This document shows, piece after piece, positions 1 through 9,439 of a stretch of DNA of 51,147 nt (positions are counted from its first letter, which is position 1; each line of letters starts with the position of its first letter). The position numbers and the translations under genes are program-made. Source of the DNA: Reinekea blandensis MED297 (GTDB lineage Bacteria > Pseudomonadota > Gammaproteobacteria > Pseudomonadales > Natronospirillaceae); assembly GCF_000153185.1 (NCBI RefSeq), contig NZ_CH724154.1, positions 330,214 through 381,360 of the forward strand, written 5' to 3'. Under the pieces are notes generated by a model. It did no database searches, was not told the origin of the DNA, and was given only the letters and a program-made list of their open reading frames with translations.

Positions 1-2481
1 AACTTCTTCAACCACGCGCACGAGATCATCGGACCGGTCAATCGAGCCGTCGATCAAACGGTTGAGCATATTCTCAACGGCCCAGGCGGTTTCACCGACG
101 ATTGTAGCGCCAACCATCCGGCCACTGCCCTTCAGAGTATGAAACGCGCGTCGGAACTCGGTTAATGCTTCGGTATCGTTCGCATCGGCTTTATATTTCG
201 GGAAATAAGTCTCGATGGCTTCAAGAACTTCACCGGCTTCTTCGATGAAAATCTCTAAAATGTCATCATCGATTAAATCATCATCCGTTGATTCTGCTTC
301 CTGATCTGCTGCATCAGACGTTAGCGACTCGGCAACTTCTGGCGTTGACTCTGGCTCGACCAAGTCGTCTTCAGAATCCGCAGAATCGTCAACATCGGTG
401 GGTAACGGCTCGTCTGCTTGAACAGTTAAGCCAAAATCGGTCTGATCAATGGCCAGGGTGTCTTCAAAGTCGGGCTCATCAAGATCCGCAACCGGTAACG
501 CGTCCCAGGGTTCTTCTGATGAGTCGGATGAGAGTTCTTCGCTGAAATCAATGACAACATCGTCTTCGGATGCATCATCGACTGACCAATCAACGTCAAA
601 CTCATCGGACGAATCGGAGTGACCATCGGACCAATCTTCACTGACATCAGCCGTTGGCAGCTCAACGCTGTCATCCGGTTCTGCAAGCTCCAATGACTCG
701 GGCTCAGAAACGTCTTCATCCACCGAGAGTGGCTCATCCGTTTCCGCCGCAGCAGGGGTGACAGCCGATTCCTCTGTATTCTGGCGCGAATCATCGGTAA
801 GGATAACCTGCAAGCCCAACTTCGATAAGGACTCACCGGCGCGCTCAAGAATGTCGTGATTGATCGCTGAGCCATCGCGAGATAACCGCTCAAGATAGTA
901 TTCAACACCCACCAGCGCGTCAGCCAGAGCATCCATCTCCTGCCACTGTGGGCGGTAACGGTCGTTTATCAGTTTTGTCTGTACGTATTCTTCAACAGCT
1001 TTAAGAATCCGGCTGGCGTCATACAGCGGAACCATCACCAGTCCGCCTCGAACCCCGGATAATATCGACGGAGCCTCGTTCAAAAGCTGACTGTCGAAGT
1101 GCGAACCAATGTATTCAACAACAGCATCTTTGACCTGCTCGATACCATTTCTGGCTTCGCGCAACACGGCTTCATGTGCGTCACTGACGTTTGCATTACG
1201 GTCACCGTCGGCTGCGCTGAGGTCGGCATCTTCGACAATACCTGACAGTGTGGCTTCGACATATAAAAGCGCACCGGCTATGTCCATCAACAGGCCATCA
1301 TCCTCAATCTGAGGTTTTTCCTGCGCCTGCTTAATAATGTCCATCTGTTCACTGAGAACGCGGTGAGGATTCGCCAAGCCAACCACGGCCATGGTGTCGC
1401 ACAACTGCTGCAATGGAGCGCTCAGTTCGCTTAAACGCTGACTGTCTTTAACCTGAGTGCGAACCATAAGATCCAGCGCATCTTTAAGTCGTGCCAGTTC
1501 TTCCAGTAACGCCGTAACCACATTTCCGACGGCTTCTCGGTCAGGTCCCGCCAGACGGGCCCGTTGTGATTGAACTTCCTGATCCGATGGCAATGCATCG
1601 ACCAGTTTATAGTTCCGTTGGATGTTGCTGATACGGTCAATGCCCGTGTCTCCGAGCTTGGCCAGATAAAACAGGGTGTTCTTGAGCTGAGACTCGTTTG
1701 GTGATTGTTTAACCGTCTCAAGTGGATTCGCCAGTAACGCTTTAAACGCATGGTCAATGTCACGCATGACTTTCACGGTTGCTGGCGAGCGTTCCACCAA
1801 ACCGGCTTTAACAGCGGTGACAAAAGCATCCAATGCACGCCAGAGTGCGCCAATATGAGTTCGTTCGGTCAGGGCAGCAACGCGACTAACCGACTTCGCT
1901 AAAAACTCAATTGAGTTGCTGTCCTGTTCCCCTTTAATCCAACCAAGTAAAGCCAACTGATACATCTGTCGTAACTTACGAATCAGCTGGGTTGTTTGCG
2001 ATCGGGTAAAAGGCGTTTCATCGGGCTCACCCAGCATACGACGGGCGGCACCCATGTCCGGGTTGAACAGTGACGTTTCAGAGAGAAGTTTTTCGCCACG
2101 GGCAGCACGAAGGTCATTAAGAATTGGCAGAATGACAATCGGCATATCCGTTTGCCCGCGACCAATCTGATCAAGGTAGGAAGGCAACTGAATGATCGCT
2201 TGCATCAATACGGCAAGATTATCACTGCTGGCCGGAACGGTACCATCGACAATGGCTTGATTCAGATGCTCCATCTCTTCAGCCAGCAAAGCAGCACCGT
2301 AAAACTCAACCATCTGCAGGGTACCCTGCACCTGATGAATATAGGATAGGCTGAAATCCAAACGGGTTGTATCGTCTGGTGTATCTACAAAGGCTTCCAA
2401 TGCGTAACGCGCCTGTTTCAGCGTTTCGTCGATTTCACCTTTGACCCACTCTAGTGCCACATAGTCTCGGCGATCAGCCAT
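1..2481 (-). CDS. chpA: ChpA/PilL-type hybrid chemotaxis kinase, N-terminal part (cut by window edge)
   Basis: Histidine kinase of the Pil-Chp system that controls type IV pilus twitching and surface sensing. The frame is open from the ATG at 2481 to base 1, giving 827 residues; the kinase, CheW and receiver domains expected of the family lie beyond the window. The N-terminus looks like a first phosphotransfer-type domain (His49 in IHQVQGTLQMVE). A later HPt domain carries His781 in the motif AFHTLKGSGRMVG. Between them, roughly residues 550-750, is a long Asp/Glu/Ser-rich linker. The start is supported by GAGGAAAT about 5 nt upstream and lies 17 nt after the pilK stop, so it is the last gene seen of the pilGHIJK-chpA operon. 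Several ORFs in other frames here are shadows. Confidence 0.9.
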   Translation of the reverse strand, partial: MADRRDYVALEWVKGEIDETLKQARYALEAFVDTPDDTTRLDFSLSYIHQVQGTLQMVEFYGAALLAEEMEHLNQAIVDGTVPASSDNLAVLMQAIIQLPSYLDQIGRGQTDMPIVILPILNDLRAARGEKLLSETSLFNPDMGAARRMLGEPDETPFTRSQTTQLIRKLRQMYQLALLGWIKGEQDSNSIEFLAKSVSRVAALTERTHIGALWRALDAFVTAVKAGLVERSPATVKVMRDIDHAFKALLANPLETVKQSPNESQLKNTLFYLAKLGDTGIDRISNIQRNYKLVDALPSDQEVQSQRARLAGPDREAVGNVVTALLEELARLKDALDLMVRTQVKDSQRLSELSAPLQQLCDTMAVVGLANPHRVLSEQMDIIKQAQEKPQIEDDGLLMDIAGALLYVEATLSGIVEDADLSAADGDRNANVSDAHEAVLREARNGIEQVKDAVVEYIGSHFDSQLLNEAPSILSGVRGGLVMVPLYDASRILKAVEEYVQTKLINDRYRPQWQEMDALADALVGVEYYLERLSRDGSAINHDILERAGESLSKLGLQVILTDDSRQNTEESAVTPAAAETDEPLSVDEDVSEPESLELAEPDDSVELPTADVSEDWSDGHSDSSDEFDVDWSVDDASEDDVVIDFSEELSSDSSEEPWDALPVADLDEPDFEDTLAIDQTDFGLTVQADEPLPTDVDDSADSEDDLVEPESTPEVAESLTSDAADQEAESTDDDLIDDDILEIFIEEAGEVLEAIETYFPKYKADANDTEALTEFRRAFHTLKGSGRMVGATIVGETAWAVENMLNRLIDGSIDRSDDLVRVVEEV

Positions 2482-2498
2482 GCCGATTTCCTCGTGTG

Positions 2499-3347
2499 TT
2501 AATTTCGTTTCAAATAAGCCAGTGCTCGTTCTCCGGGTACCCGGTAAAGATCAGGGTGGGACCAATCCACCATCTCCCCAAGCCCCAACACCAGCATTCC
2601 ACCTGGTGCGAGTCGACTGGCCAACTCCATCACAATGTCTTTACGCCGCCATTTGCGGAAATAAATCAGAACATTCTGACAATAGATGACATCTAAATTT
2701 CGCAACGGGGATCTGGACAGCTCCAACAGGTTAAGCCGCACAAAACAGACCCGGTCTCGAATCTGCTGGTCAACCTGAAACTTATCCGAGACAGGCACGA
2801 AGTATTTATTCTGCAACTTCGTGTCGACCAACTCCAAACGCCGGGCTGCATAGACCCCTTTCCGCGCTCGGTCCAATGCCTGTTTACTGATATCTGACCC
2901 GGTGATACCAAACCGAATCGGCTGTTCTTCAGTCGATCGTTGAATCACTTCGGCGGTTAACATCGCCAGGCTATATGTTTCTTCCCCGGTAGAGCATCCG
3001 ACACTCCAAAGACTTAATGGTCTTTGACTGTCTTTGATACGCCGACGGAGGTGGTCTTTTACCAGAGAATAGGCAGCTGGATCACGAAAGAAACGAGTTT
3101 CCTGAACCGTCAGGCGATCGATGAGCTGATTCCATTCAATCAACCCCTCGTCCCCTGAACGAACAAACTCATAGTATCCGAGATAATCTTCAAAACCGAT
3201 TTCGCGCATCCGAATGGACAGGCAGGTTTTAAGAAAACTTCGCCGCTGCTCCGGTAATTGAAGACCTAAACGGTCTTCAATAATGTCCTGCCACGTAGCA
3301 AACGCCGAGTCCGATAACTCCGGAGCCTGATTGACAGAAACGACCAT
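2499..3347 (-). CDS. pilK: CheR-type MCP methyltransferase PilK
   Basis: S-adenosylmethionine-dependent glutamate methyltransferase predicted to methylate the receptor PilJ. It has 282 residues, close to known PilK/CheR sizes. The N-terminal helical CheR domain is followed by the SAM-binding motif SVGCSTGEETYSLAML (about residues 118-133) and the CheR-typical CQNVLIYF near residue 224. It sits 29 nt downstream of pilJ and 17 nt upstream of chpA on the same strand, matching the Pseudomonas gene order. No CheB methylesterase gene is visible, but it could lie beyond chpA outside the window. The assignment as PilK rather than a general CheR rests on this context. Confidence 0.9.
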   Translation of the reverse strand: MVVSVNQAPELSDSAFATWQDIIEDRLGLQLPEQRRSFLKTCLSIRMREIGFEDYLGYYEFVRSGDEGLIEWNQLIDRLTVQETRFFRDPAAYSLVKDHLRRRIKDSQRPLSLWSVGCSTGEETYSLAMLTAEVIQRSTEEQPIRFGITGSDISKQALDRARKGVYAARRLELVDTKLQNKYFVPVSDKFQVDQQIRDRVCFVRLNLLELSRSPLRNLDVIYCQNVLIYFRKWRRKDIVMELASRLAPGGMLVLGLGEMVDWSHPDLYRVPGERALAYLKRN

Positions 3348-3376
3348 AGCTTAATCCAGTCAAGGAAACTGTCGGA

Positions 3377-5476
3377 TTACCCGACAGAAACCATGTCCTC
3401 GTCATCCAGATCCGGAATCGACAACGACTCCACATCATCGTCATTTTCCGGAAGTTTGAAACCGGCAACCGACGACTGCAGGTCATTGGCAAGCTGAGCC
3501 AGGTTACCAATCGATTTCGCCGTAGCGGTCGTACCGGCCGATGTCTGCGAGGTAATTTCCTGGATCACGTTCATCGTATTCGAGATGTGACCAGCGGACG
3601 ATGCCTGCTGACGTGCTGCGTTGGAAATGTTCTGAATCAGGTCAGCCAGGTTTTTCGATACGTTCTCAATTTCTTCCAGTGCAACACCGGCGTCCTGCGC
3701 CAATCGTGCACCCCGTACCACCTCGGCAACCGTTTGTTCCATCGAGATAACGGCTTCGTTTGTATCGTTCTGAATCGTTTTAACCAGGGCTTCAATCTGC
3801 TTCGTTGCCGCTGAGGAACGTTCTGCAAGGCGCTGTACTTCGTCGGCAACAACCGCGAAGCCTCGTCCCGCGTCACCAGCCATCGAGGCCTGGATCGCTG
3901 CGTTCAAAGCCAGAATGTTCGTCTGGTCAGCAATGTCGTTAATCAACGATACGATGTCACCAATTTCCTGTGACGATTCACCCAATCGTTTAATACGTTT
4001 TGAGGTTTCCTGAATCTGCTCACGAATGTTATCCATGCCGTTAATGGTTGCCTGTACCACGTCAGCACCTTTCTTAGCGATCGCAACCGATCGCTCCGCA
4101 ACCGCAGCAGATTCCGCGGCGTTTGCAGATACCTGGTCAATCGACACCGCCATTTCGTTCACAGCGGCCGAGGCACCCGCAATTTCCTGTGCCTGGTGTT
4201 CCGACGCTTCAGCAAGATGCATCGCCGTTGCCTGCGTTTCCTGAGCAGCGGAAGAAACCTGCACCGCCGTCGTGTTAATCGACGATACCAGTGAGCGCAT
4301 CTGGTCGATTGCGAAGTTAATGGAGTCAGCAATCGCACCTGTAAAATCTTCGGTAACCGTTGCCTGAGTGGTTAAGTCACCATCAGCAAGGTCAGCCAGT
4401 TCGTCAAGCAGTCGCAAAATCGCGTTCTGGTTTTGCTCGTTGGTTTCGGCCGTGGTGTGCAAGTCGCGTTGGGTGTCGCGGACAATTACGAATACCGCAA
4501 AACCAATCAGAATGAGTGCAAGAATACCTAAGCCGAGGACGATGTTCTGACTCCAGATACGGGAGTCTGCCGCCACCTGAATCTGGCCAATCAGGTCAGA
4601 AGACAGTTCGAGCAAAGATTGTGAATCGGAGAAGATCGTGCCGGAGGCTTCACGCACCTGGAACAACTCAGGCGATGTCGCCATAATCTGAGTCACCGAA
4701 CCACTGACAATTTCGAAGATCGCAGCAATACTTTCCAGCGATTCCGCCGCTTCAGGGTCCGTAATCTGTGCGATATCCAGGTTTGGATTACCAAAGCGCA
4801 TACCATCCAGGACGCGCTCGAACAATACAGCATCCCTTTCAAATGAGTCGGCCGCCATGACAGCACCTTCACCACCTACCAGGACTTTGTTAATCGATCG
4901 AACAATACGTTCAGCCAACCAGGACTGACGCTGGGCAACGGCGACCTGAGCCGGTTCGGCGTCGTTTTCCAGCAAAATCTCGATGACTTCGTCGTACTCG
5001 ACCTGAAGTTCAGGAATTCGTTCAGCCAGGGTATTGGCCGTGTTGTGCAGTGCCAGAATGGTTTCCCGGGATTCAACGATCAGGTCCGCCGCATCACTCA
5101 CTCGGAGCCAGACATTCCCCAGATCATTCACATTCACTGAAGAAGCATGCTCTGATATGGCAGGCAATCCAGAAACCTGGTTCCCCTGAAGAATATAATT
5201 CCAGCGGATTTCAAATTCGGCTTTGGCTTTCTGCAAGAGTGAGAAGGCCTCTTCCTTACCAGCTGCAGCCTCTGAGGAGTTCTTTGCGATCTCCTGAGAA
5301 AGTACGCGAAGCTCACCCGCGTTTTCTAAGAATTCCGAATCGTATCGGGTTAATGTTCCAACCTGCACGACCACCGCTACCGCGGCCAGGATCACCAACA
5401 GCAAACTTGCCAGTAAAATACTGAGAAGTCGGTTGGTACCCAGAATAGTCATTAGGTTTCCGGCTCGTTGTTTCAT
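3377..5476 (-). CDS. pilJ: Type IV pilus methyl-accepting chemoreceptor PilJ
   Basis: Inner-membrane chemoreceptor that signals through PilI to the ChpA kinase. It has 699 residues. A short cytoplasmic N-terminus is followed by TM1 at about 18-37, a periplasmic helical region to about 310 (PilJ-type), TM2 at about 311-331, a HAMP-like linker and a long coiled-coil signalling domain. The conserved MCP tip is seen as [20 protein letters not shown] followed by [18 protein letters not shown] near residues 510-550. The start ATG has GGAG six nucleotides upstream. The C-terminal tail is acidic ([17 protein letters not shown]) and does not show an obvious CheR-docking pentapeptide. It lies 66 nt after pilI in the same operon. 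Confidence 0.95.
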   Translation of the reverse strand: MKQRAGNLMTILGTNRLLSILLASLLLVILAAVAVVVQVGTLTRYDSEFLENAGELRVLSQEIAKNSSEAAAGKEEAFSLLQKAKAEFEIRWNYILQGNQVSGLPAISEHASSVNVNDLGNVWLRVSDAADLIVESRETILALHNTANTLAERIPELQVEYDEVIEILLENDAEPAQVAVAQRQSWLAERIVRSINKVLVGGEGAVMAADSFERDAVLFERVLDGMRFGNPNLDIAQITDPEAAESLESIAAIFEIVSGSVTQIMATSPELFQVREASGTIFSDSQSLLELSSDLIGQIQVAADSRIWSQNIVLGLGILALILIGFAVFVIVRDTQRDLHTTAETNEQNQNAILRLLDELADLADGDLTTQATVTEDFTGAIADSINFAIDQMRSLVSSINTTAVQVSSAAQETQATAMHLAEASEHQAQEIAGASAAVNEMAVSIDQVSANAAESAAVAERSVAIAKKGADVVQATINGMDNIREQIQETSKRIKRLGESSQEIGDIVSLINDIADQTNILALNAAIQASMAGDAGRGFAVVADEVQRLAERSSAATKQIEALVKTIQNDTNEAVISMEQTVAEVVRGARLAQDAGVALEEIENVSKNLADLIQNISNAARQQASSAGHISNTMNVIQEITSQTSAGTTATAKSIGNLAQLANDLQSSVAGFKLPENDDDVESLSIPDLDDEDMVSVG

Positions 5477-5542
5477 TTTGAACTCCAGTTCGGCCTCTGG
5501 CTGCCATCTATTAAACGTATCTTTTGATTTTCAGGTTCGGGA

Positions 5543-6088
5543 TTATACGGCGACATCCTGAAACTGCTCATGGTCGCTCAGCGAAATCATGCTGAAACGG
5601 GACCAAATTCTTTTATCTTTCACGAAATGCCCGGTCACAAAAGGTTTTAAACCTTCAGGTAGATCCGGCACAGTCGGATCAAAACTGTCTGCGGCAAAAT
5701 ACTGCATACCTTCGACACCATCGACGACCAGTCCATCGGACTGCTCATTCTGCTCAATCACCAAAATCCGCCGGGAGCGGATAGGAGTGCTGCTTTCGTA
5801 ATTGAAAAAGGCGTTGAGGTCGATGATTGGAATCAGGCGTCCGCGAATATTGGAAACGCCCAGAACCCAGGGCTTAACATTAGGTAGACGGGTAAAATTA
5901 GGAACCCGAAGCAGCTCGGTTACTTCCGACATCGGTGATACAAAATGAAAGTCACCGATTCGGAATCCGATTCCACTGAATGTTTCGGTCGCTTCTTCCT
6001 GCTCCGGAAGACCCACTGCGGTGGAGCGGACTCTGCTCTCCAGGTCTCGCAGCAGGGCAATGGGGGTCTGGTCAGACATGGTCATCAA
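5543..6088 (-). CDS. pilI: CheW-like adaptor PilI
   Basis: Scaffold protein that links the PilJ receptor to the ChpA kinase. It has 181 residues with one CheW-like domain from about residue 40, including FTRLPNVKPWVLGVSNIRGR and IPIIDL, which are hallmark strands of the CheW fold. The start used here overlaps the pilH stop in an ATGA arrangement (4 bp), indicating translational coupling. A second ATG three codons later (6079) is an alternative. It lies upstream of pilJ in the usual pilGHIJ order. Confidence 0.92.
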   Translation of the reverse strand: MMTMSDQTPIALLRDLESRVRSTAVGLPEQEEATETFSGIGFRIGDFHFVSPMSEVTELLRVPNFTRLPNVKPWVLGVSNIRGRLIPIIDLNAFFNYESSTPIRSRRILVIEQNEQSDGLVVDGVEGMQYFAADSFDPTVPDLPEGLKPFVTGHFVKDKRIWSRFSMISLSDHEQFQDVAV

Positions 6089-6462
6089 CCCAGCGTCTGA
6101 CCCGCCATTACGGCTTCAATGGTTTTTGTCAGTTCATCTTCCGTTACCGGCTTAACGAGATAGCCCGAAGCGCCTTGTCGACGACCCCAAACACGGTCGG
6201 TTTCCTGATCTTTGGTGGTGACAATGACGACGGGAATATGCGCGGTATCCGTACCTTTTGTAAGCTGGCGGGTTGCCTGAAAACCATTCAGTCCCGGCAT
6301 GACAATGTCCATCAAGACAACATCTGGCAGTTCTTGACGGGCTAATGCCACGCCATCAGCGCCGTTATCTGCGGTCAGTACTTCATAACCGTGCTTTTCA
6401 AGCATACCCTGAAACGCATAAGTCTCGGTTGGCGAATCATCAACTATTAATACACGTGGCAT
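6085..6462 (-). CDS. pilH: Single-domain response regulator PilH
   Basis: CheY-like receiver of the Pil-Chp system, phosphorylated by ChpA; in Pseudomonas it antagonises PilG and acts on retraction and c-di-GMP/cAMP signalling. The protein is 125 residues from the ATG at 6462 (MPRVLIVDDSPTE), which has AAGGG nine nucleotides upstream. The longer reading frame would need a TTG at 6468. The acidic pocket is DD at 8-9, the phospho-acceptor is Asp52 in VLMDIVMP, and Thr and Lys of the switch are in VIVTTKD and LVKPV. The stop overlaps the pilI start by 4 bp. Confidence 0.92.
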   Translation of the reverse strand: MPRVLIVDDSPTETYAFQGMLEKHGYEVLTADNGADGVALARQELPDVVLMDIVMPGLNGFQATRQLTKGTDTAHIPVVIVTTKDQETDRVWGRRQGASGYLVKPVTEDELTKTIEAVMAGQTLG

Positions 6463-6516
6463 AATCAAAAACCCTTACGTTTAGCAATTTGGCTGAGCAT
6501 TACATCTCTCATTCGT

Positions 6517-6897
6517 TCACTTGACGTAATCACGAATGGCGCCCAGTAATTCCTCTTTACCGAACGGCTTGGTCAGGTATTGGTCACTGCCGACAATCCG
6601 TCCTTTGGCTTTGTCAAACAACCCGTCTTTACTGGAGAGCATAATTACTGGTGTTTCTTTGAATGCGCTGTTGTTCTTGATCAGCGCGCAGGTTTGATAC
6701 CCATCAAGCCGGGGCATCATAATGTCGACAAAAATGATATCTGGCTTAGAATCTGCAATTTTGGCCAGCGCATCAAAACCATCTGTCGCGGTGATTACAT
6801 CACACCCCACCTTCTTCAGCAGCGTTTCCGCTGTCCGGCGAATGGTTTTGGAGTCATCAATCACCATGACTTTCAGGTTGTCAAAACTTGTATCCAT
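6517..6897 (-). CDS. pilG: Single-domain response regulator PilG
   Basis: CheY-like receiver that promotes pilus extension in the Pil-Chp pathway. It has 126 residues and is very similar to remembered Pseudomonas PilG (KVMVIDDSKTIRRTAETLLK, FVDIMMPRLDGYQTCALIK, KGRIVGSDQYLTKPF). The phospho-acceptor is Asp58, with Asp14/Asp15 forming the acidic pocket and Lys in TKPF. It is the first gene of the minus-strand pil operon, 54 nt before pilH, and its promoter should lie in the 255-bp gap shared with divergent gshB. A GGGATGA stretch precedes the ATG. Confidence 0.95.
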   Translation of the reverse strand: MDTSFDNLKVMVIDDSKTIRRTAETLLKKVGCDVITATDGFDALAKIADSKPDIIFVDIMMPRLDGYQTCALIKNNSAFKETPVIMLSSKDGLFDKAKGRIVGSDQYLTKPFGKEELLGAIRDYVK

Positions 6898-7152
6898 AGG
6901 TCATCCCAAGGGTAAGCGCTGTTTCTTATATTAAATGACGGCTAGTTACTACAGTAGAAAACACCACCGAGAACAGCGTTTGAAAGCACTCAGGGTCTTA
7001 AAGGCAAAGCCTCTCACAATCTAGCCGACTTCTAGCGGGTCACTTTTATCATAGATTCTAACTTATCGCTATAACCGGTTGTAAAGAAAGTTATTTTGAG
7101 TCGGACCAGTTTGTTTTAACATGAGCCTAATCACACTGTACCGGAATAAATT
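6898..7152. promoter_or_regulatory. Divergent promoter region between pilG and gshB
   Basis: This 255-bp AT-richer gap separates two divergent transcription units, so it must hold promoters for the pil operon (minus) and for gshB (plus). TA-rich -10-like stretches occur on the minus strand near 6930-6936 and on the plus strand near 7049-7075, but no pair of good -35 and -10 elements could be assigned with confidence. No small gene or tRNA was seen. Confidence 0.5.
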
Positions 7153-8109
7153 ATGACCATTCGCCTTGCCGTCGTCATGGACCCTATTGAGTCCACCGCC
7201 TACAAAAAAGACAGCACTCTGGCCATGTTATGGGCCGCTCAGGACCGGGGCTGGTCTGTACATTATCTGACCATGTCCGATTTGTATCTGGACAATGGCA
7301 TTGCCAAAGGTCGGGCAACGGCGCTGACCGTTCATCGCAACCCAGACCACTTCTACGACCTCGGCGAAACCGAAACGATTCCACTGAGCGAGTTCGATGT
7401 CATTCTGATGCGCAAAGACCCGCCGTTTGATAACGAATACATCTACGCAACCTACCTGCTTGAACGCGCTGAACAGCAGGGCACGCTGGTTGTTAACCGT
7501 CCACAAAGTCTGCGTGACTGCAATGAGAAGTTCTTCGCAACGGCGTTCAGTGAATGCACCCCACCGCATCTGGTTGCCCGGGATGCCTCGCTGTTACGTC
7601 AGTTTCACCAGACCCACGGAGACGTAATTTTTAAACCGCTGGACGGCATGGGCGGCAGCGCCATCTTCCGTCTCAAACCCGATGATCCGAACGTGAGTGT
7701 GATCATTGAAACACTGACCAACAACGGTCAGGAGCAGATCATGGCACAGAAGTATCTGCCTGAAATCAAAGACGGCGACAAACGCATTCTGATGATCAAC
7801 GGCAAACCCGTTGACTACAGCCTGGCGCGCCTGCCGGCGAAAGGCGAAACACGCGGCAACCTGGCGGCTGGCGGCTCCGGTCGTGCCCAACCGTTGACCG
7901 AACGCGATCGCTGGATTGCCAACCAGGTCGCACCGGAACTGGTCAAGCGTGGGTTACTCTTTGTCGGTCTCGATGTCATCGGCGACTACCTCACCGAAGT
8001 CAATGTCACCAGCCCGACCTGCATTCGTGAAATCGATGCAGCCTATGGAACCGACATCGGCGGTATGCTGATGACTGAAATAGAAAAGCAACTGGAGCAA
8101 CCACGTTAG
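7153..8109 (+). CDS. gshB: Glutathione synthetase
   Basis: ATP-grasp ligase that joins gamma-glutamylcysteine and glycine, the second step of glutathione synthesis in the cytosol. It has 318 residues, the usual bacterial length. The N-terminal domain begins IRLAVVMDPIESTAYKKDST and the ATP-grasp region includes VIFKPLDGMGGSAIFRL, GDKRILMINGKPVDYSLAR, GETRGNLAAGGSGRAQPLT and the metal-binding end YLTEVNVTSPT. The gene lies divergent from pilG as in Pseudomonas. Its TAG stop is immediately followed by the ATG of the TonB-like gene, so the two are almost certainly cotranscribed. Confidence 0.96.
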   Translation: MTIRLAVVMDPIESTAYKKDSTLAMLWAAQDRGWSVHYLTMSDLYLDNGIAKGRATALTVHRNPDHFYDLGETETIPLSEFDVILMRKDPPFDNEYIYATYLLERAEQQGTLVVNRPQSLRDCNEKFFATAFSECTPPHLVARDASLLRQFHQTHGDVIFKPLDGMGGSAIFRLKPDDPNVSVIIETLTNNGQEQIMAQKYLPEIKDGDKRILMINGKPVDYSLARLPAKGETRGNLAAGGSGRAQPLTERDRWIANQVAPELVKRGLLFVGLDVIGDYLTEVNVTSPTCIREIDAAYGTDIGGMLMTEIEKQLEQPR

Positions 8110-9000
8110 ATGAGTCAAACGACCGCCCGAGTCTCGGACAGTGATCGACTGAGCTTTACCATTTTTCTCGCGCTCGCTCTGCACGCGATCATCATTTTTG
8201 GGATCAGTTTCACCTCGGAACTGAATCGGACAACCAGCCCAACGCTGGACGTCACCCTCAGCCTGCACAAGAGCGATGCCCAAGTCAGCGAAGAAGAGGC
8301 CGATTTTTTAGCCGACGCTGATCAACAAGGCAGCGGAACACTCGAAGAGGCGGCACTGTTAAAAACGACGGAACAGTCGGAAATTGAAGAAAACCAGATT
8401 TTCCACACCACCCCTACCGTACAGCAGATCCGTTTTTCCGATCTGCGTGCGAATAACGATCGGATCATCGCGACTCAGTCCAACAGCAGCTTCGATGCTC
8501 TGACGCAAAGCAGCGATGACGGCAGCATGCAGGACGCTGTCGATGCCGAAGAGGCCGTCATTCTGAACAACATCACCGACGTTGCCACATTAAAAGCACT
8601 GTTAGATGAAAGCCGGCAAAACTACGCCAAGCGCCCTCGCGTTCGAACCCTGACGGCGGTTTCGACCAAGCGCGCCATCGACGCCCGGTACATTTATGAT
8701 TGGCTGCAGAAGGTGGAACGTATTGGCAATCAAAACTACCCCGAAGGTGCACGCAGTCAACGCCTGTCCGGCGCGGTGCGGCTCGCCGTGGCGATCAATT
8801 CGGACGGCACTTTGAACTCGGTGCAAGTCACCGGATCGTCCGGTTACTCCATACTCGATCAGGCGGCTAAACAGATCGTCTATCTGGCGGCACCCTTCGA
8901 TGAGTTCGATGCCGAAATGCTGGAAGAATACGACGTTCTTGAAATCATCCGCACCTGGCAGTTCCGCACCGATAACAGTTTCGGACTCGCCGATGGCTGA
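8110..9000 (+). CDS. TonB-like energy transducer (TonB3-type, between gshB and ruvX)
   Basis: Inner-membrane anchored periplasmic protein of 296 residues. One N-terminal transmembrane helix (about 17-34, FTIFLALALHAIIIFGISF) is followed by an extended acidic spacer and a C-terminal TonB-type domain (about 195-290) with NYPEGARSQRLSGAVRLAVA, a VTGSSGYSILDQAAKQIV stretch and a terminal WQFRT. The family transmits proton-motive force to outer-membrane transporters. In Pseudomonas the paralogue at this position (TonB3) is known for a role in twitching motility, which fits the adjacent pil genes. Unlike classical TonB the spacer has no Pro-Glu/Pro-Lys repeats but is rich in Glu, Asp and Gln. No exbB or exbD is nearby. 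The stop overlaps ruvX by 8 bp. Confidence 0.85.
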   Translation: MSQTTARVSDSDRLSFTIFLALALHAIIIFGISFTSELNRTTSPTLDVTLSLHKSDAQVSEEEADFLADADQQGSGTLEEAALLKTTEQSEIEENQIFHTTPTVQQIRFSDLRANNDRIIATQSNSSFDALTQSSDDGSMQDAVDAEEAVILNNITDVATLKALLDESRQNYAKRPRVRTLTAVSTKRAIDARYIYDWLQKVERIGNQNYPEGARSQRLSGAVRLAVAINSDGTLNSVQVTGSSGYSILDQAAKQIVYLAAPFDEFDAEMLEEYDVLEIIRTWQFRTDNSFGLADG

Positions 9001-9421
9001 ACTGTGGTTGGGCTTTGACTGGGGTCTGGGCTGGATTGGCGTTGCCAGCGGCCAGACCGAAACCTATACGGCCTCGAAGTTAAAACCGATACGCGCTCGA
9101 GACGGCATTCCTAACTGGACGGACATTGACCAACTGGTTCAGGAATGGCGTCCGACCGGATTTGTTGTTGGCATCCCCTACAACATGGATGGCAGCGAAT
9201 CTCAGATGGTGGTCCGCGCGCGCAAATTCCGTAAACGCTTGCACGGAAGGTTCGGGTTACCCGCCGAGGAAGCGGATGAACGCCTGACGACTCGTGAAGC
9301 CTGGCAGCACATGAACCCGGCTTCGTCATTAAAGAAAGCCAAAGCGGACGATCTGGATTCTGTGGCGGCTCAGATTATCCTGCAATCCTGGCTGGAACAA
9401 CGGCGCCTGCAGCAGGGCTGA
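8993..9421 (+). CDS. ruvX: YqgF/RuvX RNase H-fold nuclease
   Basis: Small RNase H-fold protein of 142 residues, implicated in 5' processing of 16S pre-rRNA and proposed as a Holliday-junction resolvase. The start is the ATG at 8993 (MAELWLGFDWG), inside the end of the TonB-like gene; the frame extends further upstream but those residues do not fit the family. Motifs: the catalytic Asp in LGFDWGLGWIGVA, the VVGIPYNMDGSES motif, EADERLTT, and the C-terminal KAKADDLDSVAAQIILQSWL. Compared with E. coli YqgF the N-terminal motif has W in place of a small residue. In Pseudomonas yqgF is also close to tonB3 and gshB. Confidence 0.9.
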   Translation: MAELWLGFDWGLGWIGVASGQTETYTASKLKPIRARDGIPNWTDIDQLVQEWRPTGFVVGIPYNMDGSESQMVVRARKFRKRLHGRFGLPAEEADERLTTREAWQHMNPASSLKKAKADDLDSVAAQIILQSWLEQRRLQQG

Positions 9422-9439
9422 ATCCTCTGAGAATGTTTT

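Noticed and set aside
426-932. 168-residue minus-strand ORF
   Set aside because: Shadow frame of chpA, whose own frame is open through the whole region and encodes HPt domains.
6980-7060. Possible tRNA or hairpin between pilG and gshB
   Set aside because: No cloverleaf arms or TTCGA-type loop could be formed; only a weak AGGC/GCCT stem.
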